Notes under the pieces: generated by a model
Told to the model about the DNA's origin: nothing
Databases searched by the model: none
Seen by the model: the letters and a program-made list of their open reading frames with translations, nothing else
From: Cyanobacteria bacterium NC_groundwater_1444_Ag_S-0.65um_54_12
GTDB lineage: Bacteria; Cyanobacteriota; Sericytochromatia; S15B-MN24; VGJW01
Assembly: GCA_016267585.1 (NCBI GenBank)
Contig: JACQUT010000102.1
Coordinates: forward strand, 1 to 16,533
DNA: 16,533 bases
Direction: 5' to 3'
Translations under genes and position numbers: made by a program
Part shown: positions 1 to 7,895 of the stretch, piece by piece
Layout: each line of letters opens with the position of its first letter
Position numbering within the stretch: the first letter of the stretch is position 1

Positions 1-22
1 GCTAGCCCCGCGAAATTGGACG

Positions 23-2620
23 TCAACCGGTCTCAATCTCAACCTCTACTTCTTGCCGCTGACGAACCTGGTAGACCTCGACGGCGCTACGAATCGGCTC
101 GTAGATGTGGACATCGCGATTGAGTGCCTCAAACGTTACGACGAGAGAATACTTTGCCGCGGCCTCTCGATCGTTGTCCCAGCCCCCATGGCCGACAACG
201 GCCACGCAAAACCCTTCGGTCAGCTGGTGAGATCTAACGACGGCCCAGTCTTTCTGGAGCGTCCCAGTGCTTCTCCTCATGCCGTTCATTTGTCCCGAAT
301 CCGATCGAAATCCGATTTTCCACGGAAAAAGCCCTTCGGCATCGTCGTTGCGATCACCATTGGCAGCCGAGTAAATGACCCTTTCTGAAAAGGCCTGTGG
401 GGATTCCCCAACTTTGCTTACGTTCCAATCGACCCAGACACCCAAATAGCCTCGAATATGCCGCCGGGTTCGTCTTGGTCTCGCAGCGTACGAAAGAGTG
501 ATCTCGACAAGGATCTCTGTATCGCTTGTTATATTTCGGATCCCCTCTGGAATAGGAACCTCGAATATGTGTCCCTCCCTCGCCCTGATTTGACCACTAC
601 CCGAGGTTAGGAGGGTCACTCGGTATTCATCGTTGCTTGTGGCCCTCTCAAGGTTTGGAATCCCGTAACCGATGTGTCGGAACACCGATGCCTGCTGGTC
701 GATGGGTAAGGCAAGTGCCCAATCCGGCCATCGAGCCGACTGAGCAATGAGCCCTCGATAGAGGAGCGCCGGTTCGCCCGGCAATATCCGCTCCAACTCC
801 GCCGCAATGAACGAGACTTTCGGTGCGGCATAGGAGGTTCCGACTGCATCAGCAGCAAAGGCAGGACTGGGGGGAGCAGCGGTAGATCGAACGAGTTCCG
901 TGCAAATTGCCGAAGGAGTCAAGATACTCGGTGGGCTACCCGTGTCATAGGCATTGTCACCGCCAAGTTCCACGACGTCTGGCTTAATCGCATCCCAGAT
1001 GCCGGGGCCCGTGGCAGAAAACGCCGACGGCTCGAGAGGTCCGGCACAAAATGACGAAACGAAGCCTGAATTGAAAGATGTATGACTTACAGAGCCGACC
1101 GTCAGCGCTTGGAGGCTTTGCGCTGGATTCGGGATCCTGGCCGATCGTTCAAGGAGGTACTCAGGATAGGAGCGGCCTGCGGCCAAATGGTCCCAAATCC
1201 CAGGCCTATTTGGCGGAGCCCCAATCGTCGGTATGTTGCCGGCAGCTTGAACGAAGAGGACGTCAAATTCGTAAGATAAAGAATCGATTGCAGCAGCCCA
1301 GGCTGACATGTGCTTGAGTCGACAGGGGGTCCATCCCGCTATGGAATGGTTGAAAATCCTTGTTCCAGAGCCTTGATAGTACCTAGCGATAATCCGGTCG
1401 AGGAGCACTGGCGGGAAAAGGGTACGTGGGAGCCGGCAACCGCTATCCAAGACTCTCGCGTTTTGAATCAAACAGGGAAGCTGATAGGTTCCAGCTTTTG
1501 GTATCCCCGCAGGATACAAGATCGCCCCAGCAACTCGAGTTCCGTGGCCGCCGTTCTGTACTCGATCGGCTACATCCGAATTTCCAGGGACGTACGAGTG
1601 AGAGTCGTTCCCCAAGATGGCGGGGGCCAAAAGAGCGTGGCCTTCCTGAATACCGCTGTCGATTACGCAGACCTTCGGCGAACCCTCAGCAGGTGCCAAA
1701 AGCGAAACGTTGGTTCCGATGATCTCTTCGGCTACAGCTGTTGAGGGGAAGGATATGCCCTCAGGTTCTGTAACCTCGAAGATATGGGGAAAGTTAAGAA
1801 CGAGGTCGCGGAAGCCCTGGCCTCTCATGGAAATCTTGGCCGTGAAGCTATCCGGAAAATCGAAAAACTGCTTAGTTTCACGATCGATCAAAGACAGAAT
1901 TTGGCCATCATAGGCGCCCACGAAGGCGACAAGTTGATCCTCGCGCTGGCCCTTGATTTCGTCTAGCTTGGCCAGATACGCTTGTTTCTTTGCTTCCCAC
2001 CTTGCGAGCCGGGCTTCCCAGTGCTCGTCGGATTCGTCGTCCTTCCGGTCCTTGAGCTCGCTTAGGGATGCCGTTCCGACGCATTCAACGCCGATTTCAA
2101 CAAGGTAATCGGCATTGTCATCGATGGAGGGCCATTCTGCGAGGATTTGAGGCGATAGAATTCGGGCGAGGCGCTTTCCTTGGTCTTCGTCATCTACAAG
2201 TTGGTGAATGCTGGCAGCCCCGCCAGTGCCATGCTTAGCTTGGATAAAACCGTCGATTTTTCCAAGGAAATGATCTAGGTTCATCTCCTTGGTGGCCACA
2301 ATGACGAACCCGTCTTCTTGTTCGGCGACTACCTCAAACTCAAAGGCCGATCTCAGGTAGTCAATGTCCCCAGTCTGGTCGAGCTTGAGCAGCAATGGAA
2401 TTCCTGGTGGAACGTGCGGCCGCCCTTCAGCTTCTCGCTGGTTCTGCCGTTCAACCCATCTCCGCCCGGTTCTCTCTGCACTATCTCTCAGATAGGCTCC
2501 GTGGGCTTCGCGATTCTCTTTGTTTTGGAGAGTTTGTTCAGAATCGTCTCCACCACCGAAGAGACGGGCACGTCCAGTGACCTTGAGAGGAAGAGGTAGA
2601 TGCTGAAACTCTGAAGGCAT
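23..2620 (-). CDS. Cytoplasmic S8 (subtilisin-like) serine protease, partner of an AAA+ ATPase
   Basis: An 865-residue serine protease. The subtilase triad is visible in order: Asp321 (CVIDSG), His359 (GGHGTRVAG), oxyanion-hole Asn462 (QAAGN) and Ser596 (VGTSYAAP). The catalytic domain therefore spans about 310-620. The first 300 residues are a charged, non-secretory region with a probable coiled coil at about 185-235 (many Lys, Glu and Arg), and about 240 residues of beta-rich sequence follow the protease. No signal peptide or membrane segment is seen, unlike secreted subtilisins, so it should act in the cytoplasm. The layout resembles the Y4bN-like S8 subfamily, which is found beside AAA ATPase genes. 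The ATG overlaps the stop of the upstream ATPase gene as TGATG, which fixes the start and implies translational coupling. I infer an ATPase-controlled protease, plausibly a phage-defence or stress effector. The protease family is near certain; the role is inference. Confidence 0.9.
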   Translation of the reverse strand: MPSEFQHLPLPLKVTGRARLFGGGDDSEQTLQNKENREAHGAYLRDSAERTGRRWVERQNQREAEGRPHVPPGIPLLLKLDQTGDIDYLRSAFEFEVVAEQEDGFVIVATKEMNLDHFLGKIDGFIQAKHGTGGAASIHQLVDDEDQGKRLARILSPQILAEWPSIDDNADYLVEIGVECVGTASLSELKDRKDDESDEHWEARLARWEAKKQAYLAKLDEIKGQREDQLVAFVGAYDGQILSLIDRETKQFFDFPDSFTAKISMRGQGFRDLVLNFPHIFEVTEPEGISFPSTAVAEEIIGTNVSLLAPAEGSPKVCVIDSGIQEGHALLAPAILGNDSHSYVPGNSDVADRVQNGGHGTRVAGAILYPAGIPKAGTYQLPCLIQNARVLDSGCRLPRTLFPPVLLDRIIARYYQGSGTRIFNHSIAGWTPCRLKHMSAWAAAIDSLSYEFDVLFVQAAGNIPTIGAPPNRPGIWDHLAAGRSYPEYLLERSARIPNPAQSLQALTVGSVSHTSFNSGFVSSFCAGPLEPSAFSATGPGIWDAIKPDVVELGGDNAYDTGSPPSILTPSAICTELVRSTAAPPSPAFAADAVGTSYAAPKVSFIAAELERILPGEPALLYRGLIAQSARWPDWALALPIDQQASVFRHIGYGIPNLERATSNDEYRVTLLTSGSGQIRAREGHIFEVPIPEGIRNITSDTEILVEITLSYAARPRRTRRHIRGYLGVWVDWNVSKVGESPQAFSERVIYSAANGDRNDDAEGLFPWKIGFRSDSGQMNGMRRSTGTLQKDWAVVRSHQLTEGFCVAVVGHGGWDNDREAAAKYSLVVTFEALNRDVHIYEPIRSAVEVYQVRQRQEVEVEIETG

Positions 2621-3630
2621 CAGCCCTGCAAGCCCCTCGTTTCTTCAAGCTCGGCGATCGCTCTCTCGATTTCTGCCAGCGAGATCGTGTCTCGGCCATC
2701 AAGAATGGATAGCTTCGCTGCGCTTTGGGCGACAGTAACTACAACAGCCGCAGATAAGCCATTGAGGCGCTCGGATAGCTCCTTCCACTTGATGTTCTTA
2801 GAAACGACGAGAGCGGAGAAGGAAAGCCGTAGAAGCTCCTGTATTTGTGGGGAATCTGGCTTCGGGATCTCAAACACATCGTCAAATCTCCGAAAGATTG
2901 CTCTATCGAGAGATTCCTCGATGTTTGTCGTTGCAACTAGCAATCCCGGAGCATCGTAGTCATCTAGTAACTGCAGGAGAGTGTTGACCACCCTCGGAAC
3001 CTCGCCGACGTCATTCTTCTCATTTCTTGACCGTGCTACAAAATCGCACTCATCCAGCAGAAGGAGGCAAGGCTTTTCCATTGCGGCGTCGAACACAGAC
3101 CTTAGATTGGTTGCAGACTCACCAAAGTAGGAGGAAATCATCGAGTCGAAGCGGACCTTAAGCAATGGCAGCCCCGTATTAAAGGCAAGACGCTCCGCTC
3201 CGAGGGTCTTGCCACAACCTGGGCGCCCAAAAAGCAAGATCTTCTTTCGTGGCTTAAGGCCAAACTTAGACAAGCGGCCTCGTGCGGCATACTCTCGTTC
3301 AATGCGGGCAAAACGACGTTCGATGTCCTCCCGCAGCACCATCTGATGCCGGATGAGCTGAGGGGGAACAACGGTAACAAGCGGCGCGTTGCTCCTTCGA
3401 CTCCTCGGCAGTTCCTTGAAAGATCTCTCGGACGTGTCGAAGCCAGAAGGAGCTAGATCCTCTGGGCTCGGCTGCGAAGATCTCTCTAGAATTTGAGCGA
3501 GCTGGCGAGCTAGCTCGACGTGCCCCTTCCGCCGCTCTTCCTCCACTATCGAGGCGAGCAAGACATTGACCTTGCTTGGCGGCTCAGAGCGAATTGCCTT
3601 GAATAGGCGCTTCAAGAGGTCAGCTTTCAC
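2620..3630 (-). CDS. AAA+ ATPase, first gene of the AAA/S8 protease pair
   Basis: A 336-residue classical AAA+ protein. Walker A is GRPGCGKT at 135-142, Walker B is LLLLDE at about 189-194, sensor 1 is ATTN ending at residue 236, and arginine-finger candidates lie in RAIFRRFDD near 243-250. The pore-loop position has SYFGES (about 167-172), as in FtsH or proteasomal AAA domains. The first 125 residues are helical and charged and probably dock a partner. It probably hexamerises and uses ATP to unfold substrates for, or to gate, the S8 protease encoded next. The start is GTG (complement of 3628-3630): an in-frame stop lies only six codons upstream (3646-3648), and AAGG sits 10 bases before the start. 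The stop shares one base with the start of the protease gene. A separate AAA+ chaperone role cannot be excluded. Confidence 0.9.
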   Translation of the reverse strand: MKADLLKRLFKAIRSEPPSKVNVLLASIVEEERRKGHVELARQLAQILERSSQPSPEDLAPSGFDTSERSFKELPRSRRSNAPLVTVVPPQLIRHQMVLREDIERRFARIEREYAARGRLSKFGLKPRKKILLFGRPGCGKTLGAERLAFNTGLPLLKVRFDSMISSYFGESATNLRSVFDAAMEKPCLLLLDECDFVARSRNEKNDVGEVPRVVNTLLQLLDDYDAPGLLVATTNIEESLDRAIFRRFDDVFEIPKPDSPQIQELLRLSFSALVVSKNIKWKELSERLNGLSAAVVVTVAQSAAKLSILDGRDTISLAEIERAIAELEETRGLQG

Positions 3631-3865
3631 TCTTGGCCTGCCTTCTCAAGGCCAAACGGCACCCAGGCGAAGTCGCAGGAACACGGTGATGAGCCGCGCT
3701 CCTTTTGAATAGCGTTCTTCATGGTGCCGAGTAGCCCTCAAACAGACTATCTTACCCCTGACGAGGCTTGGCGTCACCGGCGGTTTCGGGAGCCCTTGGG
3801 CCTTGGGACCCCGCGGATCGAAGTGGACGGCCCTCCTTGAGCAAATTGAATGTTCCGACCAGTCC

Positions 3866-3894
3866 ATTATATCGAACCGATGTTCGTAGCGCAA
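3866..3894 (-). promoter_or_regulatory. Sigma70-like promoter for the AAA/S8 operon
   Basis: Read on the minus strand, a perfect -10 hexamer TATAAT (3866-3871) is preceded by exactly 17 bases and then TTGCGC (3889-3894), a three-of-six match to the -35 box. It points at the ATPase gene and would give a leader of about 230 bases. The perfect -10 and ideal spacing are seen directly. Activity is inferred. Confidence 0.5.
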
Positions 3895-3941
3895 CCAAAA
3901 GATCGGCCTGCCCGGCGAAAACATCGCGTAATGCTGGTTGT

Positions 3942-3955
3942 GTGACGGGCGTCAC
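3942..3955. promoter_or_regulatory. Candidate operator: 14-bp inverted repeat
   Basis: GTGACG-GG-CGTCAC is a perfect inverted repeat with six-base arms and a two-base centre. It lies between the divergent AAA/S8 operon and a gene ending in a ribbon-helix-helix-like domain, a family that commonly binds short palindromes near its own gene. Binding is inference from position and symmetry only. Confidence 0.3.
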
Positions 3956-4058
3956 TATGCGGGGTTACGATCCGCCCGGCGCTGCGTGTTGCAGCTCGAC
4001 ATGAAGCGAAGACCTGGTGGATGTCGGTGCCCAAGTCGCTGCTCAATGTCGTCACCAG

Positions 4059-4077
4059 CCCCGAGTCGCACTCGGGG
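4059..4077 (+). promoter_or_regulatory. Leader hairpin upstream of a ribosome-binding site
   Basis: CCCCGAGT-CGC-ACTCGGGG is a perfect eight-base-pair stem with a three-base loop, very GC-rich. It ends about 11 bases before the Shine-Dalgarno sequence (GGGAG, about 4088-4092) of the next gene. There is no following T tract, so it is not a typical terminator. It may affect mRNA stability or translation. Confidence 0.4.
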
Positions 4078-4098
4078 GGCGCGAGAAGGGAGACGACC

Positions 4099-4748
4099 AT
4101 GATGAAGGCCGCGGCGATCGAGGATCTCGACAGGCTGAAGGTGAACGAGTTGCAAGAGAAGTTCGCCGAGATCGTCGGCGAGCAGACGCGCAGTCCGAAC
4201 CGGAAATTCCTCATCCGGCGGATCACGGAAGCGATCGCGGCGGGTGCGCCGGAGGGCGAGATCGCAGGGCTGAGCGGCGGCGCTCCGGTGGGTGGCACCG
4301 CTGACCCCGGCGCCGATCCGATCGAGGTCGGCCTCTCAGAGCCGGAGCCCCGGACCGGCCTGACCACACCCGATGCGACCGAGGCGCTGGTAGCCGACCT
4401 AAGCTATCGAAGCTCGACGTTCGGGCCTTGCAGGCCCTGTATCGTGAAGTCATCGGTCGCGGCACGACCAGCGAGAGCCGGACCTACTTAATTTGGAAGA
4501 TTCGCGAGGCCCAAATGGGCCGGGTTCCGCTGGGCCCCTGGCAGCCTCGGAATCTGGGCGGCCAGGTGATGGTGCTTCCCCTACGCATTGAGACCGCGAC
4601 TGTGGAGCTTATCGACGATGCCTGGCGGCGGATGGGCCTCCGGAACCGCATGGAATTGTTCCGGGCTGCGCTGGGGGCGTATTTCGAGAGTACCGGCGAG
4701 GTCGAGATTGCCGCCCTTCTTGGTGGAACGAACTCGGCCCGCAGGTAG
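4099..4748 (+). pseudogene. Frameshifted DNA-binding protein: duplicated ~40-residue module plus ribbon-helix-helix-like C-terminus
   Basis: One gene appears split between two frames. From ATG 4099 (GGGAG six bases upstream) the first frame encodes a module LDRLKVNELQ...RSPNRKFLIRRITEAI, reminiscent of DUF2924 or SAP-like helices. A Gly/Pro-rich linker follows, after which this frame degenerates and stops at 4491. In another frame, entered near 4404, sense resumes with LSKLDVRALQ...TSESRTYLIWKIREAQ, clearly a second copy of the same module. It continues into LPLRIETATVELIDDAWRRM and FRAALGAYFE, which resembles a ribbon-helix-helix DNA-binding domain. Repaired length is about 216 residues. The two modules share L..L.V..LQ, EIVG/EVIG, T.S..R.(F/Y)LI and I.EA. 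An earlier ATG at 4021 is open but has no good ribosome-binding site. The switch point is around 4395-4410 and could be a real mutation or a sequencing error. Confidence 0.6.
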
Positions 4749-4759
4749 TGGTAGCGGTC

Positions 4760-4790
4760 CAGGGGTCCGGTCATTTTCAACGGGCCCCTG
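4760..4790 (+). terminator. Hairpin terminator-like structure after the frameshifted gene
   Basis: CAGGGGTCCG (4760-4769) pairs with CGGGCCCCTG (4781-4790), with one G-U wobble and an 11-base loop. It begins 12 bases after the TAG stop at 4746-4748. The downstream sequence is only mildly T-rich, so termination efficiency is uncertain. Confidence 0.45.
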
Positions 4791-4875
4791 ATTCCTATAG
4801 CGGACAATCGACAAATTCTAGAATGGCTCGTATCCTCGCTCCTCCTTGGATTAGGTTCTTATGGAGCGAGTAATC

Positions 4876-5292
4876 ATGCCCGACTTGGTAGGCGACAAAC
4901 TGATCATCAGGGGCCCAGACGGCCGGCGTCGGATTGAGCTCGGCCTCATTGACGGCGAACCCGCGATCCGGATCTTCGACGGCGCGGGACAGGAGCGTAT
5001 CCGCCTGGGCCTTGAGCGCGACGTTGACGAGGATCCCGAGTACGCTGGCCTGGCCGCGGAGCTGCGGCTCACCGCTACGGACGACGGCGGTGAAGTGGGG
5101 CTCACCGCTGCCCATGGAGGGAATGCCTCTATATCTGTCAGAGGCGAGGCACGGGGGAATCGGCATGATGGCGCGGGCGCCTGGATCGAGGCGAATCGAG
5201 AGCGGATCGAAGCCAACTTCTACGACGTCGATTGCGGAACAATTTGGAGCCGCGAGGAGGGACGGGCGGAGGTCCGCTCAATCCGACGGTGA
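4876..5292 (+). CDS. Small hypothetical protein with beta-rich repeats
   Basis: A protein of 138 residues that I do not recognise. The N-terminal half has two back-to-back ~20-residue units of the form I..G..G..RI.LGL (I-R-G-P-D-G-R-R-R-I-E-L-G-L, then I-F-D-G-A-G-Q-E-R-I-R-L-G-L) and a weaker third unit (L-T-A-T-D-D-G-G-E-V-G-L-T). This alternation of hydrophobic strands and Gly/Asp turns suggests a small beta-sheet or beta-solenoid fold. It is acidic, with no signal peptide or membrane segment. ATG 4876 was chosen because GGAG lies nine bases upstream; ATG 4861 in the same frame would add five residues. It follows a hairpin and precedes a DUF499 relic by 209 bases. Function unknown. Confidence 0.65.
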   Translation: MPDLVGDKLIIRGPDGRRRIELGLIDGEPAIRIFDGAGQERIRLGLERDVDEDPEYAGLAAELRLTATDDGGEVGLTAAHGGNASISVRGEARGNRHDGAGAWIEANRERIEANFYDVDCGTIWSREEGRAEVRSIRR

Positions 5293-5401
5293 TTGCCTAT
5301 CTAGCCGTTCCCGGGATCGGGAAGTCGGCAGGTCCCCCAGCTTTGCGGCCCCAGCAAGAGGGCAGGATGGGCCCCAAGGTGCGGTCGCGGGTGGGCTTCG
5401 T

Positions 5402-5429
5402 TTGCCCTTGGGGTGGTATCCTAGGGCAA
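5402..5429 (+). other. Imperfect hairpin between genes
   Basis: TTGCCCTTGG (5402-5411) and CCTAGGGCAA (5420-5429) form a ten-base stem with one mismatch and an eight-base loop. It sits in the 209-base gap before the DUF499 gene and has no T tract. It may be a weak terminator for the small upstream gene, or it may be chance. Confidence 0.25.
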
Positions 5430-5501
5430 TTGATCGCCTGCTCGGGCATGAGGAGCAGCCTGATTCCCGCCCCTTACGTGCCAACCTTGCTGGGAGCAAC
5501 C

Positions 5502-7370
5502 ATGAGCCTCCAGGCCCTTTGCAATCCACGCCCCTCCGTCTCCGCCGCTGACCGCCGAGCGACAGTCCTGAACCTCGACACCCTTCTCAAAGGGCAGGTC
5601 AGGGGATCAGAGTTCTTTGAGGAAAACTACTTTACCTCCGGCATGCTTACGCTGGTGGATCGAGCGCTGCGCCACCTCGGTGGCGAGAGCGCAGGCTCGT
5701 CTGTTTTCCTATTGTCCCAAGCCATGGGCGGCGGAAAGACCCACAGCATGATCGCCCTCGGTCTGCTAGCTCGCGATCCTGGCTTGCGCAATGAAGTACT
5801 CGGCGCGTCAAACCCCGCGCCAAATCTCGGTGCCTGCCGTGTGGTCGGGTTCAATGGTCGAAACACAGACGCCGCTGGAGGCATCTGGGGATCGATGGCG
5901 GAAACCCTTGGAAAGGCGGAGCAATTCGCTCGCTACATTTCGCCTCTGCTGAATGCTCCCGGCCCTGAGGCTTGGAAGCAGTTGTTGGGCGGGGATCCGC
6001 TGGTCCTCTTTCTCGACGAACTCCCGCCCTATCTCGAATATGCGGTGGCGGTTCCGGTTGGAAATGCCGATCTAGGTGTGGTCACGACGACGGCATTGGC
6101 AAACCTGTTCGTCGCGATCGCCGAAATGGATAACGTGTGCCTGGTCATGTCGGATCTGGCCGGGTCGAATTTCAGCATAGGCCAATCTGCGCTGGAGGCC
6201 GCGTTCAACCGAGCCATTCAAGGCATTAGCTCTGAAGCTAAACGCATTGCCGTTCCGATCACGCCGGTTAATCCAAATGGCGATGAGCTTTACCACATTC
6301 TGCGTAAGCGCCTGTTTGAGACGGTCGCGCCAGAATCCGAAATCAAGCGTGTTGCAGCAGCCTACCGAGACTCCCTGCGTGAGGCTGTCCGAATGAACCT
6401 CACCACCACAGCACCCGAGGCGCTTTACACGCGCGTTGTCGACGCCTATCCGTTCCACCCCGACTTGCGCGAACTAGTCGGGAAATTCAAAGAAAACGAA
6501 GGCTTCCAGCAGACCCGCGGCGTCATTCGCCTTATGCAAATGGTGGTGGCAAATCTCTGGAGTTCTCGGAAAGCAGCCGAGATGGACCTTATCCATCCTT
6601 ACGATCTCGATCTCAACCTGGACGAAATTGCGTCCGAAATTCGCACTATCAACCCATCGCTCAGCGAAGCCATTGCACATGACATCGCTCACGGCGGCGA
6701 TGCCGAGGTTGAGCAAATCGATGTTGCCAACGGCAATCATGACGCTTCGGATACCGCCCGGCTGATTCTGGTCTCCTCCTTGTCGACCACACCGGGCTCG
6801 ATCCATGGTCTTCGCGAGTATCAGCTCGTTGATTGCCTCATGCGTCCGGGGCGCGACCTATCCACTTTTAAGGCAAATGTCCTGGATAAGCTCGCGATTC
6901 GCGCTTGGTACCTCCACAATTCCGCCGATGGCCGGCTTTTCTTTAAAAACTAGCAGAATCTTGCCGCCAAGTTACGCTCTACGGCGCTTTCGCTTCATTC
7001 CGAAACTGTCGAGCGGATGTTGCGGGAACATTTGGACTCGTATTTCTCCGCCTCGCTTCGTGACTGCTATCAGATCGTCAAGGTTCTGCCGCCACCCGAC
7101 GAGGTGCCTATTGAGCAGGAAAAGACCACTCTTGTTATTGTGCGTCCTGGCGGTCAGGCTAACCAGCTGCCCATCTCGGCCGATTGGCAAGCTTGGTGGG
7201 ACCAACAGCAGTATAAGAATCGAGTCCTGTTCCTCACCGGCTCCCGGGATACCTTCCAGAAGGTGCTCGATTCAGCCCGGCAAACGCGCGCATTACAAAG
7301 CATCGAGGATGAACTCCGCTCGGAAAATACGCCCGCCGAGGATCCGCAGTGCGGAAGTGCCCTATTTTGA
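5502..7370 (+). pseudogene. DUF499-family ATPase, broken by an in-frame amber codon and 3'-truncated
   Basis: The start ATG 5502 has GGGAG five bases upstream. It opens with MSLQALCNPRPSV and a VLNLDTLL segment, typical of DUF499 proteins of phage-defence modification loci. A P-loop AMGGGKTHS (Lys79, Thr80) and a Walker B VLFLDE (Asp172, Glu173) are intact. At 6951-6953 a TAG interrupts the frame after FFKN. The same frame then continues without a break as QNLAAKLRS and on to SARQTRALQSIEDEL and EDPQ, all still family-like, so a single codon changed; CAG to TAG would suffice. Homology ends near 7349, and a TGA follows at 7368-7370. Family members are roughly 1000 residues, so about 40% is missing. 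The usual partners are absent. The family is fairly sure and loss of function is likely, although residues 1-483 could still be made. Confidence 0.8.
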
Positions 7371-7610
7371 CTTTTCATAGACTGCAAGAACCTCTTTCGC
7401 GTACTTCTCTCCGAGATCCCAGTCACGGTAGTTTCGGAGCATGTTGAAGATATTCTTCGGTCGGCCCTTGGGAATCCTGGCGTACTTGTAGCCCAGCCAC
7501 CGAACGCCGGCTGCCATCTCCCACGGAGCGGGACGCTTGAGTGTCGATTCGAGAGCGACCTCTGCCGAGACGCTTGAAGCTTTCGTTGACGAGACGCGAG
7601 GTATCGTCAT
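7362..7610 (-). CDS. Short hypothetical ORF or gene fragment abutting the DUF499 truncation
   Basis: An 82-residue frame from ATG (complement of 7608-7610), extendable to a TTG at 7709 directly preceded by an in-frame stop. The C-terminal half (GVRWLGYKYARIPKGRPKN, then NMLRNYRDWDLGEKYAKEV) has a protein-like composition: basic, aromatic, helical, no membrane segment. I do not recognise it. The ribosome-binding site is weak. Its stop lies about 13 bases from where DUF499 homology ends, on the opposite strand, so it may be part of the DNA that replaced the 3' end of DUF499. It may be a remnant. Confidence 0.35.
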   Translation of the reverse strand: MTIPRVSSTKASSVSAEVALESTLKRPAPWEMAAGVRWLGYKYARIPKGRPKNIFNMLRNYRDWDLGEKYAKEVLAVYEKSK

Positions 7611-7895
7611 CCAAGGATCTCTTTTCGACTTATTCAGAGCCCATAGTAACAGGCTTTTTTGCTGATCACTGCTGCTGAAGATCCGATTAAGAAGAGCTTG
7701 CCTGGTCAATCAAGGGCAATCGATCAACCAAACTAAGAAAAATCCCAAAGAGAGCTTGGTTTGATCTTAACAGTAACTTTACAGATGCCGGGTATAGTTC
7801 GATCAACTCAAAGCAAATCGTACCTTATCAGGCAAGGGCAGCAATATTGCTCCCACGTCGGTTAGCTGGTTGCGCAAACTTGCGCATGAACCGAA
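7611..7895. other. Intergenic region with short palindromes, left of the lipoprotein operon
   Basis: More AT-rich than the flanks. Visible elements are a bulged stem pairing 7722-7731 with 7756-7766, a 12-bp perfect palindrome AGCAATATTGCT at 7840-7851 flanked by GGG and CCC, and two TGCGCA palindromes ten bases apart (7871-7876, 7881-7886) just before the first start codon. These could include the operon's promoter or operators, but I see no clear -35/-10 pair. Confidence 0.3.

Larger units (their letters stand above)
3631..4098. other. Divergent intergenic region, no convincing gene
   Basis: These 468 bases separate the minus-strand AAA/S8 operon from the plus-strand DNA-binding gene. Open frames exist on both strands, but they overlap each other, lack ribosome-binding sites and show no recognisable protein. 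The supportable content is regulatory: the minus promoter, a 14-bp inverted repeat at 3942-3955 and a GC-rich hairpin at 4059-4077. The long leader on the minus side (3631-3859) may hold further control elements that I cannot identify. Confidence 0.5.

Noticed and set aside
3752..4004. Opposing open frames in the divergent intergenic region
   Set aside because: They overlap each other and the predicted promoter, lack ribosome-binding sites and have no recognisable protein features.
5232..5501. A 90-codon upstream extension of the DUF499 frame
   Set aside because: The extension is low-complexity off-frame-like sequence, while ATG 5502 has a Shine-Dalgarno and begins exactly where family-like sequence begins.
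4934..5551. A 205-codon open frame on the plus strand overlapping the small beta-repeat gene and the DUF499 start
   Set aside because: It lies in a different frame over two better-supported genes, is Ser/Arg/Pro-rich as expected for an off-frame of GC-rich DNA, and resembles no family.
6951..6953. TAG recoding (suppression or pyrrolysine) in the DUF499 gene
   Set aside because: Three other genes here end normally in TAG, no downstream recoding structure was noticed, and the gene is truncated anyway, so decay is simpler.
7871..7886. Two TGCGCA palindromes ten bases apart as a definite operator
   Set aside because: Six-base palindromes are too common for a firm call; kept only as part of the intergenic description.
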